Source of the DNA: JAZDEY01 sp043808325 [NCBI: Candidatus Eiseniibacteriota bacterium]
GTDB lineage: Bacteria > Arandabacterota > Arandabacteria > Arandabacterales
Direction of reading: 5' to 3'
Length of the DNA: 51,549 bases
NCBI GenBank assembly: GCA_043808325.1
Contig: JAZDEY010000025.1
Location: 1-51,549 of the forward strand
In this document: in pieces, positions 15,643 to 24,745 of the stretch
How positions within the stretch are numbered: position 1 is the stretch's first letter
Layout of the letters: the number at the start of each line of letters is the position of its first letter
The notes under the pieces: generated by a model
Told to the model about the DNA's origin: nothing
The model's database searches: none
The model's input: the letters and a program-made list of their open reading frames with translations, nothing else
Made by a program: the position numbers and the translations under genes

Positions 15643-16458
15643 ATGTGGACTCCGCTGGCGCTCGCGAACAAATCCCGGATCTTGGATCTTCTCGAGACCG
15701 ATCGCCTCTATTCGGCGTATGCCATAGGGGACCTCGAGCCTGGGTTATTCGAACAGTGTACCTGGTTTGGGGCCGAACGCTCGGGGCGGCTTGAAGCGGC
15801 GGTAATGCACTTTCGAGGCATTAGCCCGCCCGCACTGCTCTTGATCGGCGACCCCGAGGGGCTCCGCGCGGCTCTTGCCTTGGCCCGCCTTCCCGGCGAA
15901 GTCTGCCTCACCTGTCGGCCAGAGCATGTGGCAATGTCAAGCGAGTTCTATTTTTGGGCGAAGGCCACACCAATGTGGCGAATGGCACTCCGGCCGGAGC
16001 ACTTCCGACAGGTAGCCGGGGGATCCACCCGACTTCTTCCTGAGCACTCCCGCGAGCTCGCCGACCTATATGCCCTCGGCGGTGGTGACGCCTTCAGTCC
16101 CAACCAGATTGCACAGGGTGTGTTCTATGGGATCACGGCCGACCGCCGACTGATTGCGGTCGCGGGCACCCATCTGGTCAGCCCGACCTACGGGGTTGCC
16201 GCCGTTGGCAACGTGTTCACCCATCCCGACTACCGGGGTCGTGGCTACGGGGCGGCGAGCACCAGCGCGGTCGTGGCCGAGCTCCTTGCACACGGGATTC
16301 GCGACATCGTACTCAATGTCGGTCAGGACAACTCGGCTGCCATACATCTATATGGGCGCCTAGGTTTCGAGCGCTATTGCGGCTTTGTGGAAGGCCCCGC
16401 TGATCTGAGGCCACCGGCAGGTCTGCCACAGTTTCCAAGGAGAGACCAAAGGGACTAA
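15643..16458 (+). CDS. GNAT family N-acetyltransferase
   Basis: A 271-aa acyl-CoA-dependent acetyltransferase. The C-terminal GNAT domain carries the acetyl-CoA binding loop HPDYRGRGYGAASTSAVV (RxxGxG/A), preceded by the strand VAAVGNVFTHP and followed by VLNVGQDNSAAIHLYGRLGF. The N-terminal half (IGDLEPGLFEQCTWFGAE) is the extra domain of a two-part GNAT subgroup. The start is fixed by the promoter: TATAAT lies eight bases upstream and there is no Shine-Dalgarno sequence, so translation is probably leaderless. The substrate is unknown. Confidence 0.83.
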   Translation: MWTPLALANKSRILDLLETDRLYSAYAIGDLEPGLFEQCTWFGAERSGRLEAAVMHFRGISPPALLLIGDPEGLRAALALARLPGEVCLTCRPEHVAMSSEFYFWAKATPMWRMALRPEHFRQVAGGSTRLLPEHSRELADLYALGGGDAFSPNQIAQGVFYGITADRRLIAVAGTHLVSPTYGVAAVGNVFTHPDYRGRGYGAASTSAVVAELLAHGIRDIVLNVGQDNSAAIHLYGRLGFERYCGFVEGPADLRPPAGLPQFPRRDQRD

Positions 16459-16534
16459 AGCAACCATTGCAATGGAGATTTCTGGGCGTTAGCCGCAGGT
16501 AGGAGCAAGACTTCACACCTATAGACGATTTAGT

Positions 16535-16563
16535 TTGACTTCTTACCAGCATTTTGATATACT
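16535..16563 (+). promoter_or_regulatory. Sigma70-type promoter of the first giant subtilisin
   Basis: TTGACT (16535-16540) and TATACT (16558-16563), 17-bp spacer. Transcription would start near 16570, giving a leader of about 195 nt before the ATG at 16767. Confidence 0.65.
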
Positions 16564-16766
16564 GCAAAATCGCAGAAAGAGGAGGATCCAAAACTGGCGC
16601 GACCTGGGCTTTCCGCGGTTGGTTTTACTAACCTGACACGCTGAACTCCGCAGCCCCGTCTCCAGTTTATCTTGTTGTTTCGGTGATCGTTCGCGGGGTG
16701 AGTAGTTGGTTTTTCTTCGCACCTCAAGGTCAGTCAACGTTTTTCAACCCACGGGAGGGTAGCACC

Positions 16767-19700
16767 ATGTCAAGGCGTCTAGCATTGACCCTGGTAATAC
16801 TTGTTTGTGCTGCGCTTCTTGCAGGCTCGGCGTCTGCAAAGGAGTATAAGGGCAGCTACATGGCGGGGCAGGTGATCGTCAAGTTCAAATCCAATGCGAA
16901 CGCCGCCGAACGAGCCGCCGTCAAAAGCGACTTGCGCGGTAATACCAAACAGCGGCTGAGCCTGATCGACGCGGAGCTCTGGGACATCAGCGGCTACACG
17001 GTCGAGCAGGCTGTCAACAAGTACAAAGGCAATAGCAAGATCCAGTACATTGAGCCCAACTACGTGCTCTTTGCCCTGGAGACTCCCAACGATCCGCGAT
17101 TCAGCGAGCTGTGGGGGCTCAACAACACCGGCCAGACGGGTGGCACTGCCGACGCCGACATCGATGCTCCTCAGGCCTGGGACGTGTTTACGGGCTCGAG
17201 CAGCGTTCTTGTCTGCATTATCGATACCGGCCTTGACTATAACCATCCGGATCTTGCGGCCAACGCGTGGACCAACCCCGGTGAAATCGCGGGTAACGGC
17301 ATCGATGACGACGGCAACGGCCACATCGACGATATCCACGGCTGGGACTTCTACAACAATGACAACGATCCCTTCGATGACCACGGCCACGGCACTCACT
17401 GCGCGGGAACGATCGGTGGCGTCGGCAACAACGGGATCGGCGTTGCCGGTGTCAACTGGACCGTCAAGATCATGTCCTGCAAGTTCCTCTCCTCCGGGGG
17501 CTCAGGCTCGACGACCGGTGCCATCAACTCGATTGAGTACGCTTTGACCATCCCCAACCTCAAGATCATGAGCAACAGCTGGGGCGGTGGTGGCTTCAGC
17601 CAGGCCCTGATGGATGCGATCACGGCTGCCTACAATCACGGCGTACTCTTTGTCTGCGCGGGCGGCAACTACGTCGGCAACACCGACATCACTCCGAACT
17701 ATCCGTCTTGTTACAATGTTCCCAACGTGATGTCGATCGGGGCCACTGACCACAACGACGAGATTGCCGATTTCAGCGCCTACGGAGCCGTCACGGTCGA
17801 TTTCTTTGCTCCGGGCGTGGACATTCTCAGCACGACTCCCGGCAACACCTACAGCGTGTTCAGTGGAACGTCGATGGCGTGTCCTCACACCGCGGGTGTC
17901 GCGGCGCTTGTCTGGGGAAAATACCCGGGTATGACCTGTGACCAGATCAAGGCGCTCCTAATGAACACCGTGGATCCGAAACCGCAGCTGGCGGGCATGT
18001 GCGTCACGGGCGGCAGGCTGAATGCGCTCTTCGCCGTTTCCGAGCCGGACACGATTCCACCCGCAGCGGTTAGCGACCTCGCGACTACCAGCCCCGGTTC
18101 CAACACCATGGGGCTTACCTGGACCGCAGTCGGCGACGACGGCCTGACGGGCACGGCGAGCTCTTATGACGTGCGCTACTCGACCTCGGTTATCACCGGG
18201 GCCAATTTCAGCTCCGCCACCAAGGCGGGTGGGACGCCCGATCCCGCTGAAGCCGGCACGCCGCAGGCCATGACCGTTATTGGGCTGGATTTTTCCACCA
18301 CCTACTACTTCGCGATCAAGGCGCTTGATGAATACGGCAACGCGGGCCCGATCTCCAATGTTCCCTCGGGAACAACGCTCGGAGCCCCGGACATAGCGGT
18401 CGATCCGACGTTGCTCTTGGAGACATTGCTCTCCGGCGGGACCTCGGCCCAGACCCTCACGGTCTACAACATGGCGGAGGGCACGCTGGACTTTTCGATT
18501 CCGCAGCCGACCCTGATCCTTGGCACAAGCGTAATGCAGGATTACCTCGCGGTCGGCAAAGGTGAGGTGGACACCCGCGTAGGCGATCCCGTGATCGAGG
18601 GGGCGGGTGGCCCCGACGCGACCGGTTATCGCTGGATTGACAGCGATGAGCCGGGCGGACCGACTTTTGACTGGGTGGACATCACCGGTGTTGGTACCGC
18701 GATACCGTTCTCTACCGATGATGGAAACCTGGGCCCGTTCCCGATAGGGTTCTCCTTCGAGTTCTACGGGAACTACTACAGTGCTTTCAGGGTCTGCACA
18801 AATGGCTGGCTCAGCTTCACTTCGACCCTGACGGCCTATGATAACCAGCCGCTTCCCAATGCTGCTACCGGTGTCCCCGAGAACCTGGTTGCGCCCTTCT
18901 GGGACGATCTGACCTTCGTGACGGCCGGCGACGCCTATTACTACAATGACGGTGCCAGGCTGATCGTCGAATGGGTCGCAGTTCCCCATTACTCCAGTGG
19001 CGGACCTTATACCTTCGAAGCGATCCTTTATCCCAACGGCGAGATCGTTTACCAGTACCTGTCGATGGCGACGCCTACTAACTCGACCACCGTTGGAACT
19101 CAGAACTCTCTGAAGACCGACGGGTTGAATGTCGCCTTTAACACCGATTACGTCCATGACAATATGGCGATCCGAATCTCCAAGGTGCCGCAGTGGGTCA
19201 CGGTAGCGCCGGCCTCTGGTACGATTGGTGCCAGCGGCTCGCTCCCACTCTCGGTCAATTTCGATTCCGAGGGACTCTTGGGCGGCTACTTCTACGCCAG
19301 CATTCTGATCAACAGCAACGATCCGGACGAGCCGACGACGACTGTTCCGGTGACCCTGCACGTGCTGGGCGCCCCGGATATCGACGTCAGCCCGCTGGCG
19401 ATGGATTTTGGCTCCCTGTTTGTCGGGGCAACAAAGACGGCGAACCTTGTGGTGAGTAACCCCGGCACGGACCAGGTGAACGTGTCCAGCATCGTCTCGG
19501 ACAATTCGGACTTCACCGTGAGCATCTCGTCCTTCTCGGTGCCTCCGCGTGGCGCCCAGACGGTTGTGGTATCCTTCAGGCCTTCGGTGGCAGCGCTCCG
19601 GACGGGCACGCTTACCGTGAACAGCAACGACCCCGACGAGCCGGTGATCGTGGTGAGCGTCCAGGGGACCGGCCTGGTTCCTCCGCAGTTCGTAGTGACA

Positions 19701-22700
19701 CCTAACTCACTCTATGCTGCGCTGCTGACCGGGCAGGCTCAGAATCAGGCGGTCACGATCAGGAACAACGGGGGTTCGAATCTGATCTGGTCTGCGTCCG
19801 TGGAGATGTTTACGGGGGCGGTCCAGCAATACACCGAGTACATCGAGTATCCGAAGGGCGTGGATGAGCCGTCTGGAGAGCCCCAGACACAGGGTGCCGG
19901 CGGCCCCGACGTCTTCGGCTACAAGTGGATCGACAGCGACCAGACAGGCGGGCCGACCTTCAATTGGGTCGAGATTTCCGGAGTCGGTACGAGCATACCG
20001 CTGACCGGCGACGATCAGAATCCCGCAACCTACCCAATAGGGTTCACCTTCCCGTTCTACACCGGCAGCTTCTCCAGTTTCCGGATCTGCACGAACGGAT
20101 GGGTGAGCTTCAGCTCGACTTCGACGGCATACAGCAATACCAACCTGCCGAATTCGGCTTCCACGTGCCCGAAGGACCTACTGGCCATCTTCTGGGACGA
20201 CCTAACGTTCTCACCAAGCGGCGGAATAACGCCGCGGGCCTATTACTACTATGATGGGCTCAAGACCGTCATAGAGTTCCAAAACGCTAGGAAGCTGTCG
20301 GGTACGGGCACCGGGACTTTCGAGATAATCCTCTATCCGAACGGCAAGATCCTCTATCAGTACCAGACGATGAGTTTCCAGTACGTGAACAGTGCCACGG
20401 TCGGCATTCAGAACACTGCCGGAAACGATGGCCTGTCGATCAACTACAACACCAATTATGCTCATAGCAACCTGGCGATCCTGATCGCCGCGGCCCCGGA
20501 GTGGCTGAAGATCACTCCGAAGAACGGCACGATTGCTCCCGGCGGTCTCGCCAACGTGACTGCAACGTTTAACGCGACCGACCTCTTCGGCGGGGAGTAC
20601 CTCGGTGCGGTTCATCTCGCATCCAACGATCCGAACGTGCCGGTCTACAACATTCCGGCGCACCTTGATGTGACCGGAGCTCCGGACATAGCTGCAGACC
20701 CGGCCAGTCTCAACTTCGGCAGCGTGTTCCTGGGTTACGGCAAGCTGCTGCAGCTCAGGGTTATGAACATGGGGACCGACATGCTCAATGTCCACGACAT
20801 CGTCCTGGGTAGCGGGGACTACACGGTTGACCAGACGGCATTTTCGGTGCCGCCTCTGGGACAGCAGATGGTCAACGTTGTCTTCACGCCGAGCGCGGTG
20901 GGCGACAGGTCCAGCACGCTGACCATAATGAACAACGACGCGGATGAGGGCTCCTTTGTGGTGCCGCTCGTGGGAGCGGGCCTCATCGCGCCTGACATTG
21001 CGGTCGACCCGACCTCCCTGAGCGAGGATCTCTACGTGGGTGAGACCTCGACCCAGACCGTGAGGGTCGATAACACCGGTGGGAGCGATCTTAACTTCCT
21101 GATCGGTGTCGACCTGGCGGGTATGGTTGTCCAGCACGAGTATGTCGAATACGCCAAGGACGAGGCCGATCCGAACACCGGCGGCCCGCAGCTGATGGGA
21201 TTCGGCGGCCCGGACGTTTTCGGGTATCGCTGGGTTGACAGCGACGAGCCGGGCGGACCGATCTATGACTGGGTGGAGATCAGCGGTATCGGCACGCCGC
21301 TTGGCTTGAACGGCGATGACCAGAACATCGGACCCTTCAATATCGGGTTCGAGTTCCCGTTCTACGGCACGAACTTCACAACTTTCCGTGCTTGCAGCAA
21401 CGGGTGGCTCAGCTTCACCAGCACCTCGACGTCGCTCTCCAACTCGGGGCTGCCGAGCACGGGTGCGCCGCTCAATCTGCTGGCGCCATTCTGGGACGAT
21501 CTCAACTTCGCGTCCGCCGGGCAGTCCTTCTACTACTATGATGGAATAAAGACGGTCATCGAGTACAAGAACGTGCCTCACTACGGCACAACCTATCCGG
21601 GGACCTACACCTTCGAGGTGATACTGTATCCTTCGGGCAGGATCGTGTATCAGTACCAGTCAATGGTCGGGACTTTGGACAACGCCACCATCGGCATCCA
21701 GAATGCCACAGGTACGGACGGCCTCCAGGTCGTCTATAACGCCAGCTACGTGCGCAGCGAGATGGCTGTGGAACTGCTGTTCATGCCCGAGTGGCTTACG
21801 GTTGCGCCGTCTGCAGGTACGATCCCTGCCGGTGGGTTTGTGGATCTCGCCGTCGGCTTTGACGCCAACGACATGTTCGGCGGCAACTATGAGGGCGGGC
21901 TCTCGATCCGTAGCAACGATCCGGATGAGGGCCTTGTCAACGTGGATTGCTTCCTCCATGTGACAGGCGCGCCGGATATCGATGTGGCGCCGCTTGCGCT
22001 TGATTACGGCTGGCTCTATATCGGTCTCACCAGGACCCTCCAGGTCAAGGTGTCCAACGCCGGGACCGATCTCCTGGACGTCACGTCCATTGCGATCGAC
22101 AACCCCGAGTTCACGATCGACACCACGCCGTTCACGCTCGCTCCGAGAAAGTCGAAAACTCTGGATGTCGTCTTCACCCCGGCGACCCCGGGTACAAGGA
22201 CGGGCATCCTGAGCTTCTTCTCCAACGACGCGGACGAGCCTGAGGTTCAGGTGTCGTTGACCGGCGAGGCCGTGGTACCGCCGGAGATCGAAGTTGACCC
22301 GACGGCGGTTTGTGCTGCCGCGCTACCGGGTATGATCCAGACCAAGATCCTGGAGATCTGTAACACCGGTGGCAGCGACCTCAACTGGGACGCGGGAGCA
22401 ACTCAGAACATTACCGTTGCCCAGCAGAGCTACCTCGAGCTGGGTAAGGACGAAGTGGATCCGAGACCTGGTATTCTGGGCACTGGTGGCCCGGATGCCT
22501 TCGGTTATCGCTGGGTCGACAACGGCGAGCTTGGTGGCCCGACGTACGATTGGGTCGAGATCACCGGTGTGGGCACTCGGATCTTCAATGCCTACTATGA
22601 TGACCAGAACAGCGGACCTTACAACATCGGGTTCGACTTCGGGTTCTACGGGAACGAATTCAGCCAGTTCTGGGTGTGTACCAACGGCTGGATCACCTTC

Positions 22701-24200
22701 ACGTCCCCGTTCGCCGCGTTGTACACCAACCAGCCGCTGCCGAACAGCGGTGCGCCGGCGAACTTGCTGGCGGCATTCTGGGACGATATGGTAGTGGATC
22801 CGAGCTACAACTGCGATGTCTACTATTACAACGACGGTATGCGGTTGATCGTTCAGTACGACGTGCGCCGGATTGCGGAGTATACGCCTCCCTACTACAG
22901 CTTCGAGGTGATACTGTATCCAGACGGCAACATCGTGTACCAGTACCGGTATCTGGGCGCCACGACCAACAGCGCCACGATCGGCATCCAGAACGCGACC
23001 AAGGACGATGGGCTCATGGTCGTGTACAATGCGGCTTACGCGCACGAGGGCCTGGCGATCCTGTTCTCCAGGGGACCCGAATGGTTGAGCATTGCCCCTG
23101 AGAGCGGCGTGATCCCGGCCGGCGGGTGCCAGGACGTCACGGTGACCTTCAATGCTTCAGCGCTCGAGGCTGACGAGTACACGGGCAACATCAGTATTCA
23201 GAGCAACGATCTTGATGAGCCTGTGGTGATCGTGCCGGTGACCTTCAATGTCGGCTCGACCACTGCCCTGTACTTTGATTTCGACCCGAATGTGATAAAC
23301 CTTGCCTCCAACGGCACGTGGGTTGATATCAACCTGGGTCTGCCGGCGGGCTTTGACATTGCCGACGTGCTCTCGCAGACCTTCTTCCTGGCAACCGGCA
23401 GCGGCAAGGTGATGCCGCCTGCAAGGTATGAGTACAGCCTGGAGGACGGCATCTACGACCTGCACTTCAAGTTCGACCGCGAGGCACTTGAGGCAATCCT
23501 CACTGAGGGCGATTCGGTCGAGGTGATGGTCGGTGGTGAGATTGATTGCATCACCTACCTGGTCGGCTACGACACGATCCGCGTGATAAGGCCGAGGATG
23601 AACCACCCGAACGGTGGCGAAGCCTTTAGCGATCTGCCCGGCATCACCGAGAGCATCATCGTGGCCTGGGAATCGCCTTCGACCTGGCACGTGGACTCCT
23701 ACTCGCTCTACTTCAGTGCGGATGGTGGTACGTCCTGGCAGGAGGTCGCGACCGGCATAGCCAATCAGAGCTACATTACACCGTTGCCTGAAGTTGCGAC
23801 GACCGAGGGTCTCTACCGCGTCTATGCTTACATCGATGGCGTGGCAGTGGGTTATGACTCATCGGACGAGCCTTTCACGATTCTCCGCGACGCAGCGGGC
23901 GTGCCCGACACGTTCAAGCCCACGGTGTTCGCGTTGAGCCAGAACTGGCCCAACCCGTTCAGCGGCGGCACGTCGGTGCTGCTCGATCTGCCGAAAGACG
24001 TGCAGGTCAAGCTCGGCGTCTACGATGTCAGCGGCAGGCTTGTGAAGAGTCTCGTGGATCAGGCACTGCCGGCCGGCAGATACAACCTCGGCTGGAATGG
24101 AAGGGATGCCAACGGCCGCGAAGTGGCCTCCGGTGTTTACTTCTACAATGTCGTGGCGGGCAGCTTCCACGCAACAAAGAGGATGGTGGTAGTAAAATAG
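16767..24200 (+). CDS. Giant secreted S8 subtilisin with ASH/nidogen-like repeats and FlgD-like sorting domain
   Basis: A 2477-aa exported serine protease. Order: signal peptide (MSRRLALTLVILVCAALLAG), prodomain (about 30-105, GQVIVKFKSNANAAERAAVK), S8 domain (about 120-425) with Asp153 in IIDTGLDYNHPDL, His208 in HGHGTHCAG and Ser369 in SGTSMACPHTAG. An FN3 domain (about 425-538) follows, then four copies of a roughly 1.3-kb unit pairing a nidogen-like module (GGPDxFGYRW, NLLAPFWDDL, NATIGIQN) with ASH/Hydin-type Ig domains (SNDPDEP, VSNAGTDLLDV). The copies begin near 18604, 19897, 21206 and 22486. The last 85 residues are a FlgD-like sorting domain (NWPNPF, YDVSGRLVKSL, SGVYFYNV, RMVVVK). 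ATG 16767 follows GGGAGGG. All catalytic residues are present. It is probably surface-bound or released, with a degradative or adhesive role; substrates are unknown. Confidence 0.92.
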   Translation: MSRRLALTLVILVCAALLAGSASAKEYKGSYMAGQVIVKFKSNANAAERAAVKSDLRGNTKQRLSLIDAELWDISGYTVEQAVNKYKGNSKIQYIEPNYVLFALETPNDPRFSELWGLNNTGQTGGTADADIDAPQAWDVFTGSSSVLVCIIDTGLDYNHPDLAANAWTNPGEIAGNGIDDDGNGHIDDIHGWDFYNNDNDPFDDHGHGTHCAGTIGGVGNNGIGVAGVNWTVKIMSCKFLSSGGSGSTTGAINSIEYALTIPNLKIMSNSWGGGGFSQALMDAITAAYNHGVLFVCAGGNYVGNTDITPNYPSCYNVPNVMSIGATDHNDEIADFSAYGAVTVDFFAPGVDILSTTPGNTYSVFSGTSMACPHTAGVAALVWGKYPGMTCDQIKALLMNTVDPKPQLAGMCVTGGRLNALFAVSEPDTIPPAAVSDLATTSPGSNTMGLTWTAVGDDGLTGTASSYDVRYSTSVITGANFSSATKAGGTPDPAEAGTPQAMTVIGLDFSTTYYFAIKALDEYGNAGPISNVPSGTTLGAPDIAVDPTLLLETLLSGGTSAQTLTVYNMAEGTLDFSIPQPTLILGTSVMQDYLAVGKGEVDTRVGDPVIEGAGGPDATGYRWIDSDEPGGPTFDWVDITGVGTAIPFSTDDGNLGPFPIGFSFEFYGNYYSAFRVCTNGWLSFTSTLTAYDNQPLPNAATGVPENLVAPFWDDLTFVTAGDAYYYNDGARLIVEWVAVPHYSSGGPYTFEAILYPNGEIVYQYLSMATPTNSTTVGTQNSLKTDGLNVAFNTDYVHDNMAIRISKVPQWVTVAPASGTIGASGSLPLSVNFDSEGLLGGYFYASILINSNDPDEPTTTVPVTLHVLGAPDIDVSPLAMDFGSLFVGATKTANLVVSNPGTDQVNVSSIVSDNSDFTVSISSFSVPPRGAQTVVVSFRPSVAALRTGTLTVNSNDPDEPVIVVSVQGTGLVPPQFVVTPNSLYAALLTGQAQNQAVTIRNNGGSNLIWSASVEMFTGAVQQYTEYIEYPKGVDEPSGEPQTQGAGGPDVFGYKWIDSDQTGGPTFNWVEISGVGTSIPLTGDDQNPATYPIGFTFPFYTGSFSSFRICTNGWVSFSSTSTAYSNTNLPNSASTCPKDLLAIFWDDLTFSPSGGITPRAYYYYDGLKTVIEFQNARKLSGTGTGTFEIILYPNGKILYQYQTMSFQYVNSATVGIQNTAGNDGLSINYNTNYAHSNLAILIAAAPEWLKITPKNGTIAPGGLANVTATFNATDLFGGEYLGAVHLASNDPNVPVYNIPAHLDVTGAPDIAADPASLNFGSVFLGYGKLLQLRVMNMGTDMLNVHDIVLGSGDYTVDQTAFSVPPLGQQMVNVVFTPSAVGDRSSTLTIMNNDADEGSFVVPLVGAGLIAPDIAVDPTSLSEDLYVGETSTQTVRVDNTGGSDLNFLIGVDLAGMVVQHEYVEYAKDEADPNTGGPQLMGFGGPDVFGYRWVDSDEPGGPIYDWVEISGIGTPLGLNGDDQNIGPFNIGFEFPFYGTNFTTFRACSNGWLSFTSTSTSLSNSGLPSTGAPLNLLAPFWDDLNFASAGQSFYYYDGIKTVIEYKNVPHYGTTYPGTYTFEVILYPSGRIVYQYQSMVGTLDNATIGIQNATGTDGLQVVYNASYVRSEMAVELLFMPEWLTVAPSAGTIPAGGFVDLAVGFDANDMFGGNYEGGLSIRSNDPDEGLVNVDCFLHVTGAPDIDVAPLALDYGWLYIGLTRTLQVKVSNAGTDLLDVTSIAIDNPEFTIDTTPFTLAPRKSKTLDVVFTPATPGTRTGILSFFSNDADEPEVQVSLTGEAVVPPEIEVDPTAVCAAALPGMIQTKILEICNTGGSDLNWDAGATQNITVAQQSYLELGKDEVDPRPGILGTGGPDAFGYRWVDNGELGGPTYDWVEITGVGTRIFNAYYDDQNSGPYNIGFDFGFYGNEFSQFWVCTNGWITFTSPFAALYTNQPLPNSGAPANLLAAFWDDMVVDPSYNCDVYYYNDGMRLIVQYDVRRIAEYTPPYYSFEVILYPDGNIVYQYRYLGATTNSATIGIQNATKDDGLMVVYNAAYAHEGLAILFSRGPEWLSIAPESGVIPAGGCQDVTVTFNASALEADEYTGNISIQSNDLDEPVVIVPVTFNVGSTTALYFDFDPNVINLASNGTWVDINLGLPAGFDIADVLSQTFFLATGSGKVMPPARYEYSLEDGIYDLHFKFDREALEAILTEGDSVEVMVGGEIDCITYLVGYDTIRVIRPRMNHPNGGEAFSDLPGITESIIVAWESPSTWHVDSYSLYFSADGGTSWQEVATGIANQSYITPLPEVATTEGLYRVYAYIDGVAVGYDSSDEPFTILRDAAGVPDTFKPTVFALSQNWPNPFSGGTSVLLDLPKDVQVKLGVYDVSGRLVKSLVDQALPAGRYNLGWNGRDANGREVASGVYFYNVVAGSFHATKRMVVVK

Positions 24201-24274
24201 GTTTAGGACCCAAACGAGTGCGAGTTTGAGAGCAGGGTCCGTTTGAGCGTAAGCTCGTGAGCAAAGCGGGGACA

Positions 24275-24312
24275 GGCCTTCGCCGGGCACCGACGGGTGT
24301 CCGGCGGGGGCC
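24275..24312 (+). terminator. Long 3' hairpin after the first giant subtilisin
   Basis: A 38-nt element with a 17-bp uninterrupted stem (G-U pairs allowed) and a GACG loop at 24292-24295, followed by ATTTTACT. It starts 75 nt after the stop. The same structure follows the second subtilisin at 33869-33906, with changes that keep the pairing. It may be a terminator or a 3' stabilising hairpin. Confidence 0.65.
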
Positions 24313-24447
24313 ATTTTACTGCCGTGTCCAGCGCTCTGATTCCGGGGATTGGGGGCCACTCCCTCTACTGAGGCCCTCCTTTGCGATGATAGGCATCTCT
24401 CAGGCATCTCCATGGTGCGCTGGGCCGCAACAACGCGATAATTCGTG

Positions 24448-24476
24448 TTGACTCAAGCAACTTGCCGTGCTACAAT
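24448..24476 (+). promoter_or_regulatory. Sigma70-type promoter of the second giant subtilisin
   Basis: TTGACT (24448-24453) and TACAAT (24471-24476), 17-bp spacer. The predicted start near 24483 gives a leader of about 263 nt. The stretch 24313-24447 before it shows no gene. The leader itself holds no convincing frame; it contains GTATACTTTCATAC, a weak palindrome near 24580. Confidence 0.65.
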
Positions 24477-24745
24477 GCGGGAGCTATACAGACCACGGTG
24501 GGAGGAGAGCAACGCTGCTTTTTGATACAGGGACGCTCAGCAGCTGGCACAGCATCTTCACCAGATTCCGACGTGTGCAAGTATACTTTCATACACCTGC
24601 TCGCGTCGCACGGACCCCATAGAGCGTTAGCAACGTTTCTCTAGGTCGAGGCTGAATTTCGTAGTCATCGATTCTCCTTTGTTCTTGTTCCTTTGTTCCC
24701 ACCTGTTTGTAAGCGGGGCCATCCACACGCACGGAGGAGGACGCC

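Noticed and set aside
18604-23100. Tandem DNA repeats as a mobile or CRISPR element
   Set aside because: They are diverged in-frame protein modules of about 1.3 kb, not non-coding repeats.
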